Assembly: GCF_001647085.1 (NCBI RefSeq)
Contig: NZ_CP015520.1
Location: 1,864,801 to 1,928,800, forward strand
Length of the DNA stretch: 64,000 nt
Direction of reading: 5' to 3'
Source: Thermococcus piezophilus
GTDB lineage: Archaea; Methanobacteriota_B; Thermococci; Thermococcales; Thermococcaceae
Shown here: one piece after another, positions 46,324-53,357 of the stretch
How positions within the stretch are numbered: position 1 is the first letter of the stretch
Layout of the letters: every line of letters begins with the position of its first letter
Translations under genes and position numbers: made by a program
Notes under the pieces: generated by a model
Databases searched by the model: none
What the model was told of the DNA's origin: nothing
Seen by the model: the letters and a program-made list of their open reading frames with translations, nothing else

Positions 46324-46671
46324 ATGTTGAGCAAAACCATAGCTTCTGGAGACTGGAAGGGAGAAAAGCACGTGCCCGTTATAGAGTACGAGAAGGACGG
46401 CGACCTCGTCAAGGTTGAGGTCAGTGTCGGCAAAGAAATTCCGCACCCGAACACTCCCGAGCACCACATCGCCTGGATCGAGCTTTACTTCCACCCCGAG
46501 GATGGCAACTTCCCGATTCTCGTCGGCAGGGTTGCCTTCACCAACCACAGCGACCCGCTCACCGAGCCGAAGGCTATATTCTTCCTCAGGACCCAGAAGA
46601 AGGGCAAGCTCTACGCTTTAAGCTACTGCAATATCCATGGCCTCTGGGAAAACGAGGTCGCGCTTGAGTGA
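46324..46671 (+). CDS. sor: Superoxide reductase (neelaredoxin type)
   Basis: A 115-residue class II SOR. Iron ligands are the His of WKGEKHVPVIEY, the two His in HPNTPEHHIAWIELYF, and Cys/His in SYCNIHGLW; the Lys of EKHVPV near the site assists catalysis. No N-terminal desulforedoxin domain. It reduces superoxide to hydrogen peroxide without making oxygen, with rubredoxin as donor. The ATG at 46324 follows GAGGTGG. Its expected NAD(P)H:rubredoxin reductase is a pseudogene just upstream. Confidence 0.95.
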   Translation: MLSKTIASGDWKGEKHVPVIEYEKDGDLVKVEVSVGKEIPHPNTPEHHIAWIELYFHPEDGNFPILVGRVAFTNHSDPLTEPKAIFFLRTQKKGKLYALSYCNIHGLWENEVALE

Positions 46672-46888
46672 AAGCTCAGGCTCCAACCCCCTCTTCTTTT
46701 TAATCGTAGGGATGGCTTCAGAGAAAACCCTCATCTTGGTGTCTTGTTGATAGTGCTCTTTTTGTGGACAAAGTATCAGCTGGATGATACGGTAGCACTC
46801 CCTCAATATCGGCAGAGTATTCTACTATGGGCAGAACTGGTCAGGAAGGCTTTTAACACGACATGAGGAATGACTATCGGTGAGAAAA
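46672..46888. other. Intergenic region with a short hydrophobic open frame
   Basis: A plus-strand frame at about 46711-46864 reads a hydrophobic LGVLLIVLFLWTKYQL and ends in a stop, but it lacks a start with a ribosome binding site and resembles no family I know. A TTTTAA element near 46851 may serve the next gene. Confidence 0.35.
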
Positions 46889-47248
46889 ATGAAGGTCTAC
46901 ATGTCCAACCGCAAATGGCCAGAACACTATAAGGGTGTCCTCAATGAGCTCAGAAAGATAACTGACCCAGTTACTGGAGGGGACATCCTTGACTCGGGAG
47001 TAATAACTGGCCTAGAGGTCGAGGATGATACCCTTAAAATCTGGCTCAACTTCGAGAGCCACGCCGAGTACAACATGACGGGAGCAAGTGCTATAGCCTA
47101 CTCCAAGATAATCGGTGACATCATCGAACGCTTTGCCCTCGTCAAGTTTGACAACGTCTACGTTTACGACCTCAGGAACAACCCCGTCGGTGTTTTTGAG
47201 AACAATAAAGGCTATACGATCAAAGATTTGAGCTCGGAGAAGGTCTGA
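46889..47248 (+). CDS. DUF59/MIP18-family protein
   Basis: About 119 residues with a MIP18-like fold: NELRKITDPVTGGDILDSG, ITGLEVEDDTLKIWLNFES, and a C-terminal strand FDNVYVYDLRNNPVGVFEN. The usual short ITDPE motif is ITDPVTG. DUF59 proteins act in Fe-S cluster maturation and carriage. ATG at 46889 follows GGTGAGAAAA. A second, interrupted DUF59 gene follows directly, so the pair may have worked together. Confidence 0.75.
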   Translation: MKVYMSNRKWPEHYKGVLNELRKITDPVTGGDILDSGVITGLEVEDDTLKIWLNFESHAEYNMTGASAIAYSKIIGDIIERFALVKFDNVYVYDLRNNPVGVFENNKGYTIKDLSSEKV

Positions 47249-47251
47249 GCT

Positions 47252-47620
47252 ATGTGGCTCTTTGATCTCCTAAAGTCCGGGAAAAGACCAAAATCAGGGC
47301 CGCGTAAGGACCTGCCCCAAGAGGTTTAGAAAGTGGTTGAGATTCTGAAAAAAGTTCAGGACCCAGAAACCGGAGTTAACATCGTGGAAGTGGGACTGGT
47401 TTATGGCCTGACGGTTGAAGGAGACAGGATTGATGTTTTCCTCCTCATGGCTCGCTCCACCCCAGAATGCCGTTTTTGCCGAATGCTGGCGATAAACGTG
47501 CAGAGGAAGGTTCTCAGGGGCATCGTTACGGTTTTGAAAGAGGAAGGTTTTAATAAAATAAGAGTCTACAATGAACTTGGACTGTTGCTTGTGGAGGGGA
47601 TGATTCATGATTCCACCTGA
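47252..47620 (+). pseudogene. DUF59-family gene interrupted by one TAG
   Basis: ATG at 47252 opens a 122-codon frame (MWLFDLLKSGKRPKSGPRK), with a single TAG at 47327-47329, then VVEILKKVQDPETGVNIVE, VGLVYGLTVEGDRIDVFLLM and STPECRFCRMLAINVQRKV to 47620. The second part contains the DUF59 core with a CRFC pair, and a GTG at 47333 could restart translation. Restart or truncation cannot be told apart. Its 3' end overlaps the next ferritin-like gene by 14 bases. Confidence 0.65.
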
Positions 47621-48131
47621 ACTTGATGAAGGGCTCCCCCTTGAAAGGATTAGGGATTTCTCCCTTGAAGAACTCCTTGGAATGGCCATAAAGGCCGAGA
47701 TAGGTGCAAGGGAATTCTACACAAGTCTTGCCGAAAGGATGGAGATACAGGCTTTGAAGGAGAAAATTGAATGGCTCGCGGAAGAGGAAGGGAAGCATGA
47801 GAAACTCCTGAGAAGGATTTACGCCAACATGTTCCCTGGAAAAGATGTCATCTTCCCGGAGGAGCACATAGGACCAGAGCTCCAGCCAGTCGCGAGAAAG
47901 CTTCACAGCGTTGAGGATATAATAGACCTTATCCGTTGGGCCATGAAGGCTGAGGAGATAGCAGCCAACTTCTACGCCGAACTCGAGAACATAATGGAAA
48001 CAGAAGACAAGAGGAGGCTCATGCGCTATCTTAGTGACATGGAGAAGGGACACTACTACACGCTCAAGGCAGAGTACGAGCTCTTGCTTGACTGGGCAAT
48101 GTACAGCCAGATGATGAACATCGGACCGTAA
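47607..48131 (+). CDS. Ferritin-like diiron protein
   Basis: A 174-residue protein of the COG1633 type with two helix pairs: KAEIGAREFYTSLAERM with LAEEEGKHEKLLRRIYANM, and KAEEIAANFYAELENIM with DMEKGHYYTLKAEYELL. Both give E and E-x-x-H ligand sets for a diiron site. No rubredoxin domain. It overlaps the DUF59 gene, so iron-sulfur and diiron genes are in one transcript. Function is probably peroxide reduction or iron handling. Confidence 0.8.
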   Translation: MIPPELDEGLPLERIRDFSLEELLGMAIKAEIGAREFYTSLAERMEIQALKEKIEWLAEEEGKHEKLLRRIYANMFPGKDVIFPEEHIGPELQPVARKLHSVEDIIDLIRWAMKAEEIAANFYAELENIMETEDKRRLMRYLSDMEKGHYYTLKAEYELLLDWAMYSQMMNIGP

Positions 48132-48182
48132 GCCCCTCTACCATTTTTTCTCATGGTGCTGTTCCTCAAAGAGAGAAAAGGT

Positions 48183-48485
48183 TCAAAGCTCTACTTTTAT
48201 GCCAGTTTCCTCCTCAACCTCCTCAAAACCTTCCTTCATGTACTTGGCAAGCTCACCATCAACCTCGAAAAGCGCCGCCAGGAATTCCCCGAAGTGCTCC
48301 TTTTCCTCGTTGGCAACATCGTAGAAGATGTGCTTTATCCTCTCATCATCTATATGCTCGGCCAGCTGTTCATAGAAGCTTATGGCGTCGAGCTCAGCCT
48401 CGATCGCCCAGCGCAAAGCCTGAGCGATTTCCCTCGTTGAGAGCTTCCTATCCTTTGGAAGCTCAAACGGGTATTTCGCCAGCAT
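48183..48485 (-). CDS. Encapsulated-ferritin-like (EncFtn-type) protein, stand-alone
   Basis: A 100-residue two-helix protein: LRWAIEAELDAISFYEQLAE and DVANEEKEHFGEFLAALF (E-x-x-H). The layout and C-terminal GFEEVEEETGI match the N-terminal EncFtn domain fused to the encapsulin shell in Pyrococcus furiosus, but here the frame stops after 100 residues and no shell gene is in the window. EncFtn monomers form the ferroxidase site between two chains in decamers. Substrate is Fe2+. The cargo context is missing. Confidence 0.78.
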   Translation of the reverse strand: MLAKYPFELPKDRKLSTREIAQALRWAIEAELDAISFYEQLAEHIDDERIKHIFYDVANEEKEHFGEFLAALFEVDGELAKYMKEGFEEVEEETGIKVEL

Positions 48486-48569
48486 GGTATCACCACGGTA
48501 TATTAACGTCCGGAGGTTTATAATCCTTTACCCCAAATGGAAAAAGTCAAGCTTGTAAACCTCTGCTTA

Positions 48570-49046
48570 CTAATCAACCTCAAGACTGAAATCCTGATAG
48601 TCCATCCAGATGCCGGTCTTCATGATGGAGTCATACTGGGCCTTTAAAAGTTCATAGTGGGCCTTTTCCACTTTAGCCAGCTCGAGAAAAATCTTCTTCA
48701 CAGCTTCATCTTTTGCCTCCTTGGCAGCTTTTTCGTAGAACTCCCACGTTAGCTTTTCCTGCTCCATGCCGATTTTTACGGCATCAACTTCACTTAAATC
48801 ACCATCATGTTTTGGGCTCAGCTTTTCTAGGATTCCCTTGTCAATTGTCGGAAGTTCACATTTCTCCACAACATTCTCAACGAACTTCCTCTCAAAGACG
48901 TCCCAATGCTCCGCTTCCTCACCCGCTAAAAATAGAAACATCTTCTTTGCCCTTTCATCTCTGGCTCTCTTTGCCATTTCTATATAAAATTTTAGCTCTG
49001 CCTTCTCAACCTCTAGTGCCAAAGCAAGTGCTTCAAGCTCGTTCAT
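48570..49046 (-). CDS. Ferritin-like diiron protein
   Basis: A 158-residue protein: EVEKAELKFYIEMAKRA, FLAGEEAEHWDVFERKF, MEQEKLTWEFYEKAAKEA and AKVEKAHYELLKAQYDSI give the four E/E-x-x-H helices of the COG1633 family. Sequence is clearly related to the proteins at 43840, 47607 and 50920. Minus strand, transcribed separately from the EncFtn-like gene (84-base gap). Confidence 0.82.
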   Translation of the reverse strand: MNELEALALALEVEKAELKFYIEMAKRARDERAKKMFLFLAGEEAEHWDVFERKFVENVVEKCELPTIDKGILEKLSPKHDGDLSEVDAVKIGMEQEKLTWEFYEKAAKEAKDEAVKKIFLELAKVEKAHYELLKAQYDSIMKTGIWMDYQDFSLEVD

Positions 49047-49104
49047 ATTATCACCAAAATTTTATTTGGGGCTTTAAAGATATAATTCTTTTTGGGGATA
49101 AAAA

Positions 49105-49647
49105 ATGGAAATCGTTAAGATGGGAAATCCACTATCACTTAAAAATGAACTGCTTAGCTTTGTTTTCAGAGTGTACCGAGACACCAATGGGGCTTATCCA
49201 GCCCTTGAATGGCTTGAGAACAAGCCGAGTATTGACGATTTCGAAGGCTTCAAAAAAGTCTACGAGCCATTCCTCGAGTTTCGGCTGGGAGAAGAGTTCG
49301 ACGAGCTCTACGTCGGAATGAAAGATGGGAAGGTAATTGGAACGGTTGCCCTCGTCTACAACCTGGAGGACAAGGACGTCTGGTGGGTACCAGAAGAGCT
49401 GAAAAATGAAAAAACGGGCCTCATAGAGTTCTTCATGGTCGACCCTGTATACAAAGGAAAAGGCTACGGTTCGAGGCTGCTGGAATTTGCAATAAACCGC
49501 CTGGGAGAGCTTGGAAAAGACGCCTATGTGATAACCCTCCCCAACCTAGAAGCTTACTCTTACTACCTCAGGAAGGGCTTCGAAAAGGTGATGGACTACA
49601 AGGAGTTCGTGGTGCTGAAATATAAAGGTCAGAGAAGGAAGCTGTAA
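49105..49647 (+). CDS. GNAT-family N-acetyltransferase
   Basis: A 180-residue protein. The acetyl-CoA pyrophosphate loop is in FFMVDPVYKGKGYGSRLLEF, followed by DAYVITLPNLEAYSYYLRKG and FEKVMDYKEFVVLKY, the usual C-terminal strands of GNAT. Substrate unknown. It overlaps the convergent b561-like pseudogene at its end. Confidence 0.88.
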   Translation: MEIVKMGNPLSLKNELLSFVFRVYRDTNGAYPALEWLENKPSIDDFEGFKKVYEPFLEFRLGEEFDELYVGMKDGKVIGTVALVYNLEDKDVWWVPEELKNEKTGLIEFFMVDPVYKGKGYGSRLLEFAINRLGELGKDAYVITLPNLEAYSYYLRKGFEKVMDYKEFVVLKYKGQRRKL

Positions 49648-49979
49648 ACTGCCAGTAGGATTTGGAGGGTTAATAAAAGCACCGCAATCATGGCCAAACG
49701 CTTGTGCCGATTCCTTGTAATTTTTCTTGCCAAAAAGCCCTGCCGCTTAAGGCCGTAAGGAGGAGGTAGATGTAAACGAAGAGTCCGAGCGCTCCGTGTG
49801 AAGAGAGGACTCTGGTTGTGTAGAGCATGTAGCCGATGCCGATGGTTAGCAGGATAACGGCAGTGTAGATGAAGGTATGGTGCATCTTTAGGTTGAGGTT
49901 TTTTTGCGTAGAGTATTCCAATGAGAGCGCTCAGCAGTGTTGAAATCTGGATTATGGCATGTATCTGGAATGGCTCCAT
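49629..49979 (-). pseudogene. Frameshifted b561-like four-helix membrane protein
   Basis: Three frames give one protein: EPFQIHAIIQISTLLSALIG, a shift near 49905 to KMHHTFIYTAVILLTIGIG, SSHGALGLFVYIYLLLTAL, and a shift near 49725 to RNRHKRLAMIAVLLLTLQI. Each membrane helix has a histidine, as in cytochrome b561-type haem-binding proteins. It lies directly downstream of a DOMON lipoprotein pseudogene; DOMON and b561 domains often work together in electron transfer. Two indels in 350 bases suggest it is dead or misread. Confidence 0.6.
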
Positions 49980-50016
49980 TGGAATCACCATCTTGGGGGT
50001 ATAGTCATTATCAGCT

Positions 50017-50620
50017 TTAATCCAGCGTGAGTTCACCATTTCCCCTGGCTATGTTGTGCTTTTGGGCAAAGCTGTCGCTGTCCGCCATCGCAGAAACAAA
50101 GTTTATCTTCTGCCTGGCTTGAAGGCCTTGTCATACTGATCGCCCGTATCAAGATTTCTCTTGAACTCTATAACGGTGTAGCCATTCTCCTCTTTTCCAG
50201 CGAAGGCCAGAATATCGTTCGTTCCGCCCGGCTCTTCATCAGAAGGGTGAGGCCCATAGGTTCCCGTCGAGTACGTGTCCATGACCACGATCTGACCATC
50301 CTGCACCCAGCCGAAGATCATGTCAGCATCTTTCATTGCAACGCTGGGCTCAAACCCTATTGCCACCCAACCCGTCGTATGCCCCTTGATGGCCACGTAG
50401 AGGTACCCCCATCGTTCCTCCAGTGTACAACAAACTTGCCATCAGCAAGTGAGAGCTTATGGGAGTATTCGTTTTCCCCGATGACGCCGTCTGCTTTCCA
50501 CTCGCTTAGAGTTGTCGCCGTAGAAACTCAGGAAGATGTTGTTGAAGTACTCTTACCGCATATGCATCCGCTCAGAAAAGCAACAAAAACAAAAATCAAA
50601 CCCAACAAAGTTCTCTTCAT
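50017..50620 (-). pseudogene. Broken DOMON-domain lipoprotein
   Basis: ATG at 50620 (AGGTGAACCTA upstream) opens a lipoprotein signal (LLGLIFVFVAFLSGCICG), then a TGA within about 30 codons, ATTLSEWKADGVIGENEYS and KFVVHWRNDG, a shift near 50410 to the DOMON core (VAIKGHTTGWVAIGFEPS, DADMIFGWVQDGQIVVMD and NGYTVIEFKRNLDTGDQYD), and a last shift near 50103 to the C-terminal KINFVSAMADSDSFAQKHN. DOMON domains bind haem or sugar. It is paired with the b561-like gene downstream. Confidence 0.7.
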
Positions 50621-50633
50621 TAGGTTCACCTAA
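50620..50633. promoter_or_regulatory. DtxR/IdeR-like palindrome at the DOMON promoter
   Basis: TTAGGT-TC-ACCTAA, a perfect six-base inverted repeat, overlaps the ribosome binding site and lies just downstream of a TATATAAAA-type TATA box (about 50652-50661, minus strand). The arms match the TTAGG...CCTAA core of DtxR/IdeR/MDR1 iron-responsive operators, so iron control is plausible. Confidence 0.5.
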
Positions 50634-50919
50634 AATAATCAGTCTTTCTACATATATAAAACTTTTTCCCGGTATCACAGTTATACACAATTTGTGCCCA
50701 AATACAGGACATTGCCAAAAATACGCCCACATATTTGGTACATAGTGTTACATAAAAAGGATAATTCTTTTTAATAAAATCCAGTCTTGTCTACTTTTGC
50801 TTTGCAGTCCCTGTTGAGATAGGGCATTTTTTAATAAGATCAAAAAGCTGGGAATTTAGGTAAAGTATAGTATCTACAGTGTCCTGGGCTTATGCTATAT
50901 GGAGTGACGTGAACGGGGC
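50634..50919. other. AT-rich intergenic region without gene
   Basis: Apart from the DOMON promoter at its left end I see no ORF, RNA gene or repeat. Multiple T-runs toward the right end could terminate the convergent or upstream transcripts. Confidence 0.4.
50652..50661 (-). promoter_or_regulatory. TATA box of the DOMON gene
   Basis: Minus strand TTTTATATATG, about 35 bases before the DOMON ATG. Confidence 0.5.
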
Positions 50920-51444
50920 TCAGAAGTTGAAGTTGACGTCCTTCATGAGCTGATCGTAGAACTCCCCCTTATAGATCTCAGGATAGCGCATTATGTAGTC
51001 GTACTGCTTCCTCAGCATATTGTAGTGGTTTCTCTCCATGTCGGCGAGCATCTCAAGGAGAAGTTTGGTCTTTTCGGTGGCTGCATAGCCAGCCAGTTCC
51101 TTGTAGAGCTTCTCGCTGACGAGTTCAGCCTGCATGGAAATATCATAAATCTCGTCGATGTTTACGTCGGGTTTGCTTATAGCTTCAGCCATCTTCTCGG
51201 CTACGACCTTGAACTCCCCCATTATGTCTATCTCTATCTTCTTGGGCTCAACGTTTTCGCCCGTGAGCTTTTCGGCCATCTTCTCTATTATTTCCCTGTG
51301 TTTGTCTTCTTCCTTGGCCAAGAAGAGGAGTTCGTCCCCTATTATGTCGCTCTTGACGAGAGAAGCAAGCTTCTCATAGGCCTCCTTGGCTCTAATCTCA
51401 GAGTTTATGGAAATCTCAAAAACTTCCTTATCTGTTATCTCCAC
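50920..51444 (-). CDS. Ferritin-like diiron protein
   Basis: About 174 residues: ISINSEIRAKEAYEKLASL with LLFLAKEEDKHREIIEKM, then SMQAELVSEKLYKELAGY with LADMERNHYNMLRKQYDYI. It belongs to the COG1633 family with the E and E-x-x-H pairs. A GTG at 51444 is chosen, preceded by GGTG seven bases upstream and by a CTTAAAAG TATA-like element. The frame extends to 51531, but that part covers the promoter. It is one of several related genes in the island. Confidence 0.8.
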   Translation of the reverse strand: MEITDKEVFEISINSEIRAKEAYEKLASLVKSDIIGDELLFLAKEEDKHREIIEKMAEKLTGENVEPKKIEIDIMGEFKVVAEKMAEAISKPDVNIDEIYDISMQAELVSEKLYKELAGYAATEKTKLLLEMLADMERNHYNMLRKQYDYIMRYPEIYKGEFYDQLMKDVNFNF

Positions 51445-51608
51445 GCAAATCACCGTATATATCTCGCTTTTAAGTCTATTAACATTTTCGGAAGACTCAT
51501 AGGCGGCCATTTTTGGATATATATCTGCCAAGTTCTTCGCGCAGTTTTATATATTAAGACAAGATTCTCACGCATTGCTGACATCTTGACAGAAAATCAT
51601 TGGATACG

Positions 51609-51617
51609 CTTAAATAC
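51609..51617 (+). promoter_or_regulatory. TATA box of the histidine operon
   Basis: CTTAAATAC after GGATACG, a typical Thermococcales BRE/TATA arrangement. It predicts a start near 51635-51642, in front of the leader peptide. Confidence 0.65.
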
Positions 51618-51630
51618 TGCAACAAACACT

Positions 51631-51649
51631 CCCCAATCTCAGACTGGGG
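51631..51649. promoter_or_regulatory. Dyad at the histidine operon start
   Basis: CCCCAATCTCAGACTGGGG is a 19-base near-palindrome: CCCCA/TGGGG outer arms, TCT/AGA inner arms. It lies between the TATA box and the leader-peptide ATG, where a repressor would block initiation. The right arm supplies the G-rich ribosome binding site (GGGGGGA, 51646-51652), so an RNA stem could also hide it if transcription starts far enough upstream. Confidence 0.55.
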
Positions 51650-51657
51650 GGATTAAC

Positions 51658-51759
51658 ATGAAAGACAGAAAAGTGCTCAAAAACTCAAAAACTATATCCA
51701 CCAAGTTGAGCTACTGTAACATATCCGCTTTTCTGGTGAGCTACTGCCATCATCATTGA
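51658..51759 (+). CDS. Putative histidine leader peptide (33 aa, ends in His-His-His)
   Basis: ATG at 51658, six bases after GGGGGGATT, encodes 33 residues. The last six are SYCHHH, with three CAT codons (51748-51756) immediately before TGA. An internal ten-base direct repeat (TGAGCTACTG) encodes LSYC and VSYC. The frame lies between a promoter and hisZ, 78 bases upstream of the hisZ ATG. The peptide has no hydrophobic or enzymatic character. In enteric bacteria a His-rich leader peptide controls his-operon attenuation; I know of none described in archaea. The role is inferred from position and the terminal His run. Confidence 0.6.
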   Translation: MKDRKVLKNSKTISTKLSYCNISAFLVSYCHHH

Positions 51760-51760
51760 C

Positions 51761-51809
51761 TGTTCTGGAACATTTAACCAGGTTATGATCTATTTAGCAG
51801 GGGATGTTC
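51761..51809 (+). promoter_or_regulatory. Alternative inverted repeats between leader peptide and hisZ
   Basis: TGTTC-TG-GAACA (51761-51772) is an immediate palindrome. Its GAACAT (51768-51773) can instead pair with ATGTTC at 51804-51809 across a 30-base interval. Only one pairing can form at a time. The first begins one base after the leader stop codon, where a stalled ribosome would cover it. No T-run terminator is obvious. Confidence 0.4.
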
Positions 51810-51837
51810 TCATTCAAAAGTTCTCGGAGGGGTTATT

Positions 51838-52725
51838 ATGAAGAAGGATTTGCTTTCCGAATCAGAGAGGTTAGCCTATGTTACAAAATATTTAAGGAGA
51901 ACATTTGAGCTCTGGGGTTATAGAGAGATACTTTTGCCAGCTATAGAAGAATTCAGCGAGCAGCTAAGGAAGGGAACCAAGTTCGCTTACAACAATGGAT
52001 TTTATATAATAAAGCCAGATTTAACATCCCAGATACTGGCAAATCTCAAAGAGCCAAGGAAGCTTAAGCTCTATTACATCAGCGAAGTACTAAACGGGGG
52101 GATTAAAGGAAAATGGCAGGCTGGAGTTGAGTTTATTGGCGGAAAAGACATCAAAATGCAGGTCGAGGTTCTTTTAGCTGTTATAACATCCCTTGAGGCG
52201 CTTGGCATTGAAGACTTTTACATTGACGTTGGCAGCTTAAAAGTCTGGGAGGGAGCAATTGAAGGAATTGAAGAATTTAGGGCAGAGATCTTCAGAGCCT
52301 TGACGAGAAGAAACTTCGAAATCATCGAGAGATTACCTATAAGTGGGGAAAAGAAAGAAGAGCTCTGGCAACTCTTTAATTTCAGAGGAAAGAGCTGTAA
52401 ATACAAAAAGCTTAACAAGATTATCGAGGCTGTTGACGATGAGAGAGTCTTCATTGACTTTGGAACAATACGGCCTCTGCCCTACTACAGTGACATAATC
52501 TTTGAGGTCTATTCTCCAAAGATTGGAAAACCGCTCGGAGGCGGCGGAGAGTATACATTTAAAGGAGTCAGTGCTTTTGGATTCGCCTTTGACTTAGATG
52601 CACTCTCAAAGCTCTTTGACGGGAAGATAGAGAAGAGCAGAAAGAGAATCGGAGGAGAGCTGAAAGAAGCATACAGGCTCGCAAAGGAACTTGTTAAGCT
52701 CGGCATTCCAGTGGAGGTGGAATAA
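51838..52725 (+). CDS. hisZ: ATP phosphoribosyltransferase regulatory subunit HisZ
   Basis: A 295-residue paralogue of histidyl-tRNA synthetase catalytic domain: [20 protein letters not shown] (motif 1 region), [16 protein letters not shown] (motif 2 region) and a C-terminal [20 protein letters not shown]. It lacks the anticodon-binding domain, as usual for HisZ. It pairs with short HisG to give allosteric ATP phosphoribosyltransferase, the first step. RBS GGAGGGG. It opens the operon; hisG starts at its stop (TAATG). Confidence 0.9.
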   Translation: MKKDLLSESERLAYVTKYLRRTFELWGYREILLPAIEEFSEQLRKGTKFAYNNGFYIIKPDLTSQILANLKEPRKLKLYYISEVLNGGIKGKWQAGVEFIGGKDIKMQVEVLLAVITSLEALGIEDFYIDVGSLKVWEGAIEGIEEFRAEIFRALTRRNFEIIERLPISGEKKEELWQLFNFRGKSCKYKKLNKIIEAVDDERVFIDFGTIRPLPYYSDIIFEVYSPKIGKPLGGGGEYTFKGVSAFGFAFDLDALSKLFDGKIEKSRKRIGGELKEAYRLAKELVKLGIPVEVE

Positions 52726-53357
52726 TGAGATTTGTTCTACCAAAAGGGCGATTATTCAAGGGTTCGCTTGAAATTCTAAGAAAAGCTGGGATTGAGCTTA
52801 AGCCACCGGAGAATAGGGAATTGATGGTACAAAATGGTAAATATGAGCTTCTTCTTGCGAGGGCTTTTGATGTGCCTGTTTACGTAGAGTATGGCATAGA
52901 TGTCGGCATAGCTGGAAGTGATGTCGTTGAGGAAAGGGAAAGTGACGTCCTTGTTCCTCTTGAATTGCCCTTTGGGAAGTGTCGCTTAAGCTTAGCGATG
53001 CCTAAAGAAAATGCAGTTAGTGTTGAAGAGATGGACGGGTTTAGGATAGCCACCAAATACCCAAACCTTGCGAGGAAGTTTTTCGAGAGGAATGAAGTTG
53101 ACGTTGAAGTGATAAAGCTCCACGGGAGCATCGAGCTCGCTCCAAAAATCGGGATTGCTGACGCGATAGTTGACATAGTCGAGACTGGAAACACGTTGAG
53201 GGCTAACGGCTTAGTTGAGGTGGAGAAGATTATGGATGTTTCGGCTTTACTTTTGGTGAACAGAATCTCCCAGAAGACGAAGTTTAAGGAGATTAACGAG
53301 CTTGTTTTAAAAATTAAGGAGGTTGTCAAAGATGGACCTGGAAAGCTATGTGGCTGA
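52725..53357 (+). CDS. hisG: ATP phosphoribosyltransferase, short form
   Basis: A 210-residue His[22 protein letters not shown] at the N-terminus, [50 protein letters not shown], and the PRPP loop [19 protein letters not shown]. It lacks the C-terminal ACT-like regulatory domain of the long form, consistent with its dependence on HisZ. It condenses ATP and PRPP. The 3' end overlaps hisD by 26 bases. Confidence 0.93.
   Translation: MRFVLPKGRLFKGSLEILRKAGIELKPPENRELMVQNGKYELLLARAFDVPVYVEYGIDVGIAGSDVVEERESDVLVPLELPFGKCRLSLAMPKENAVSVEEMDGFRIATKYPNLARKFFERNEVDVEVIKLHGSIELAPKIGIADAIVDIVETGNTLRANGLVEVEKIMDVSALLLVNRISQKTKFKEINELVLKIKEVVKDGPGKLCG

Noticed and set aside
47327..47329. TAG as pyrrolysine
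   Set aside because: Pyrrolysine is known from methanogens and a few bacteria, not from Thermococcales; a nonsense mutation is simpler.
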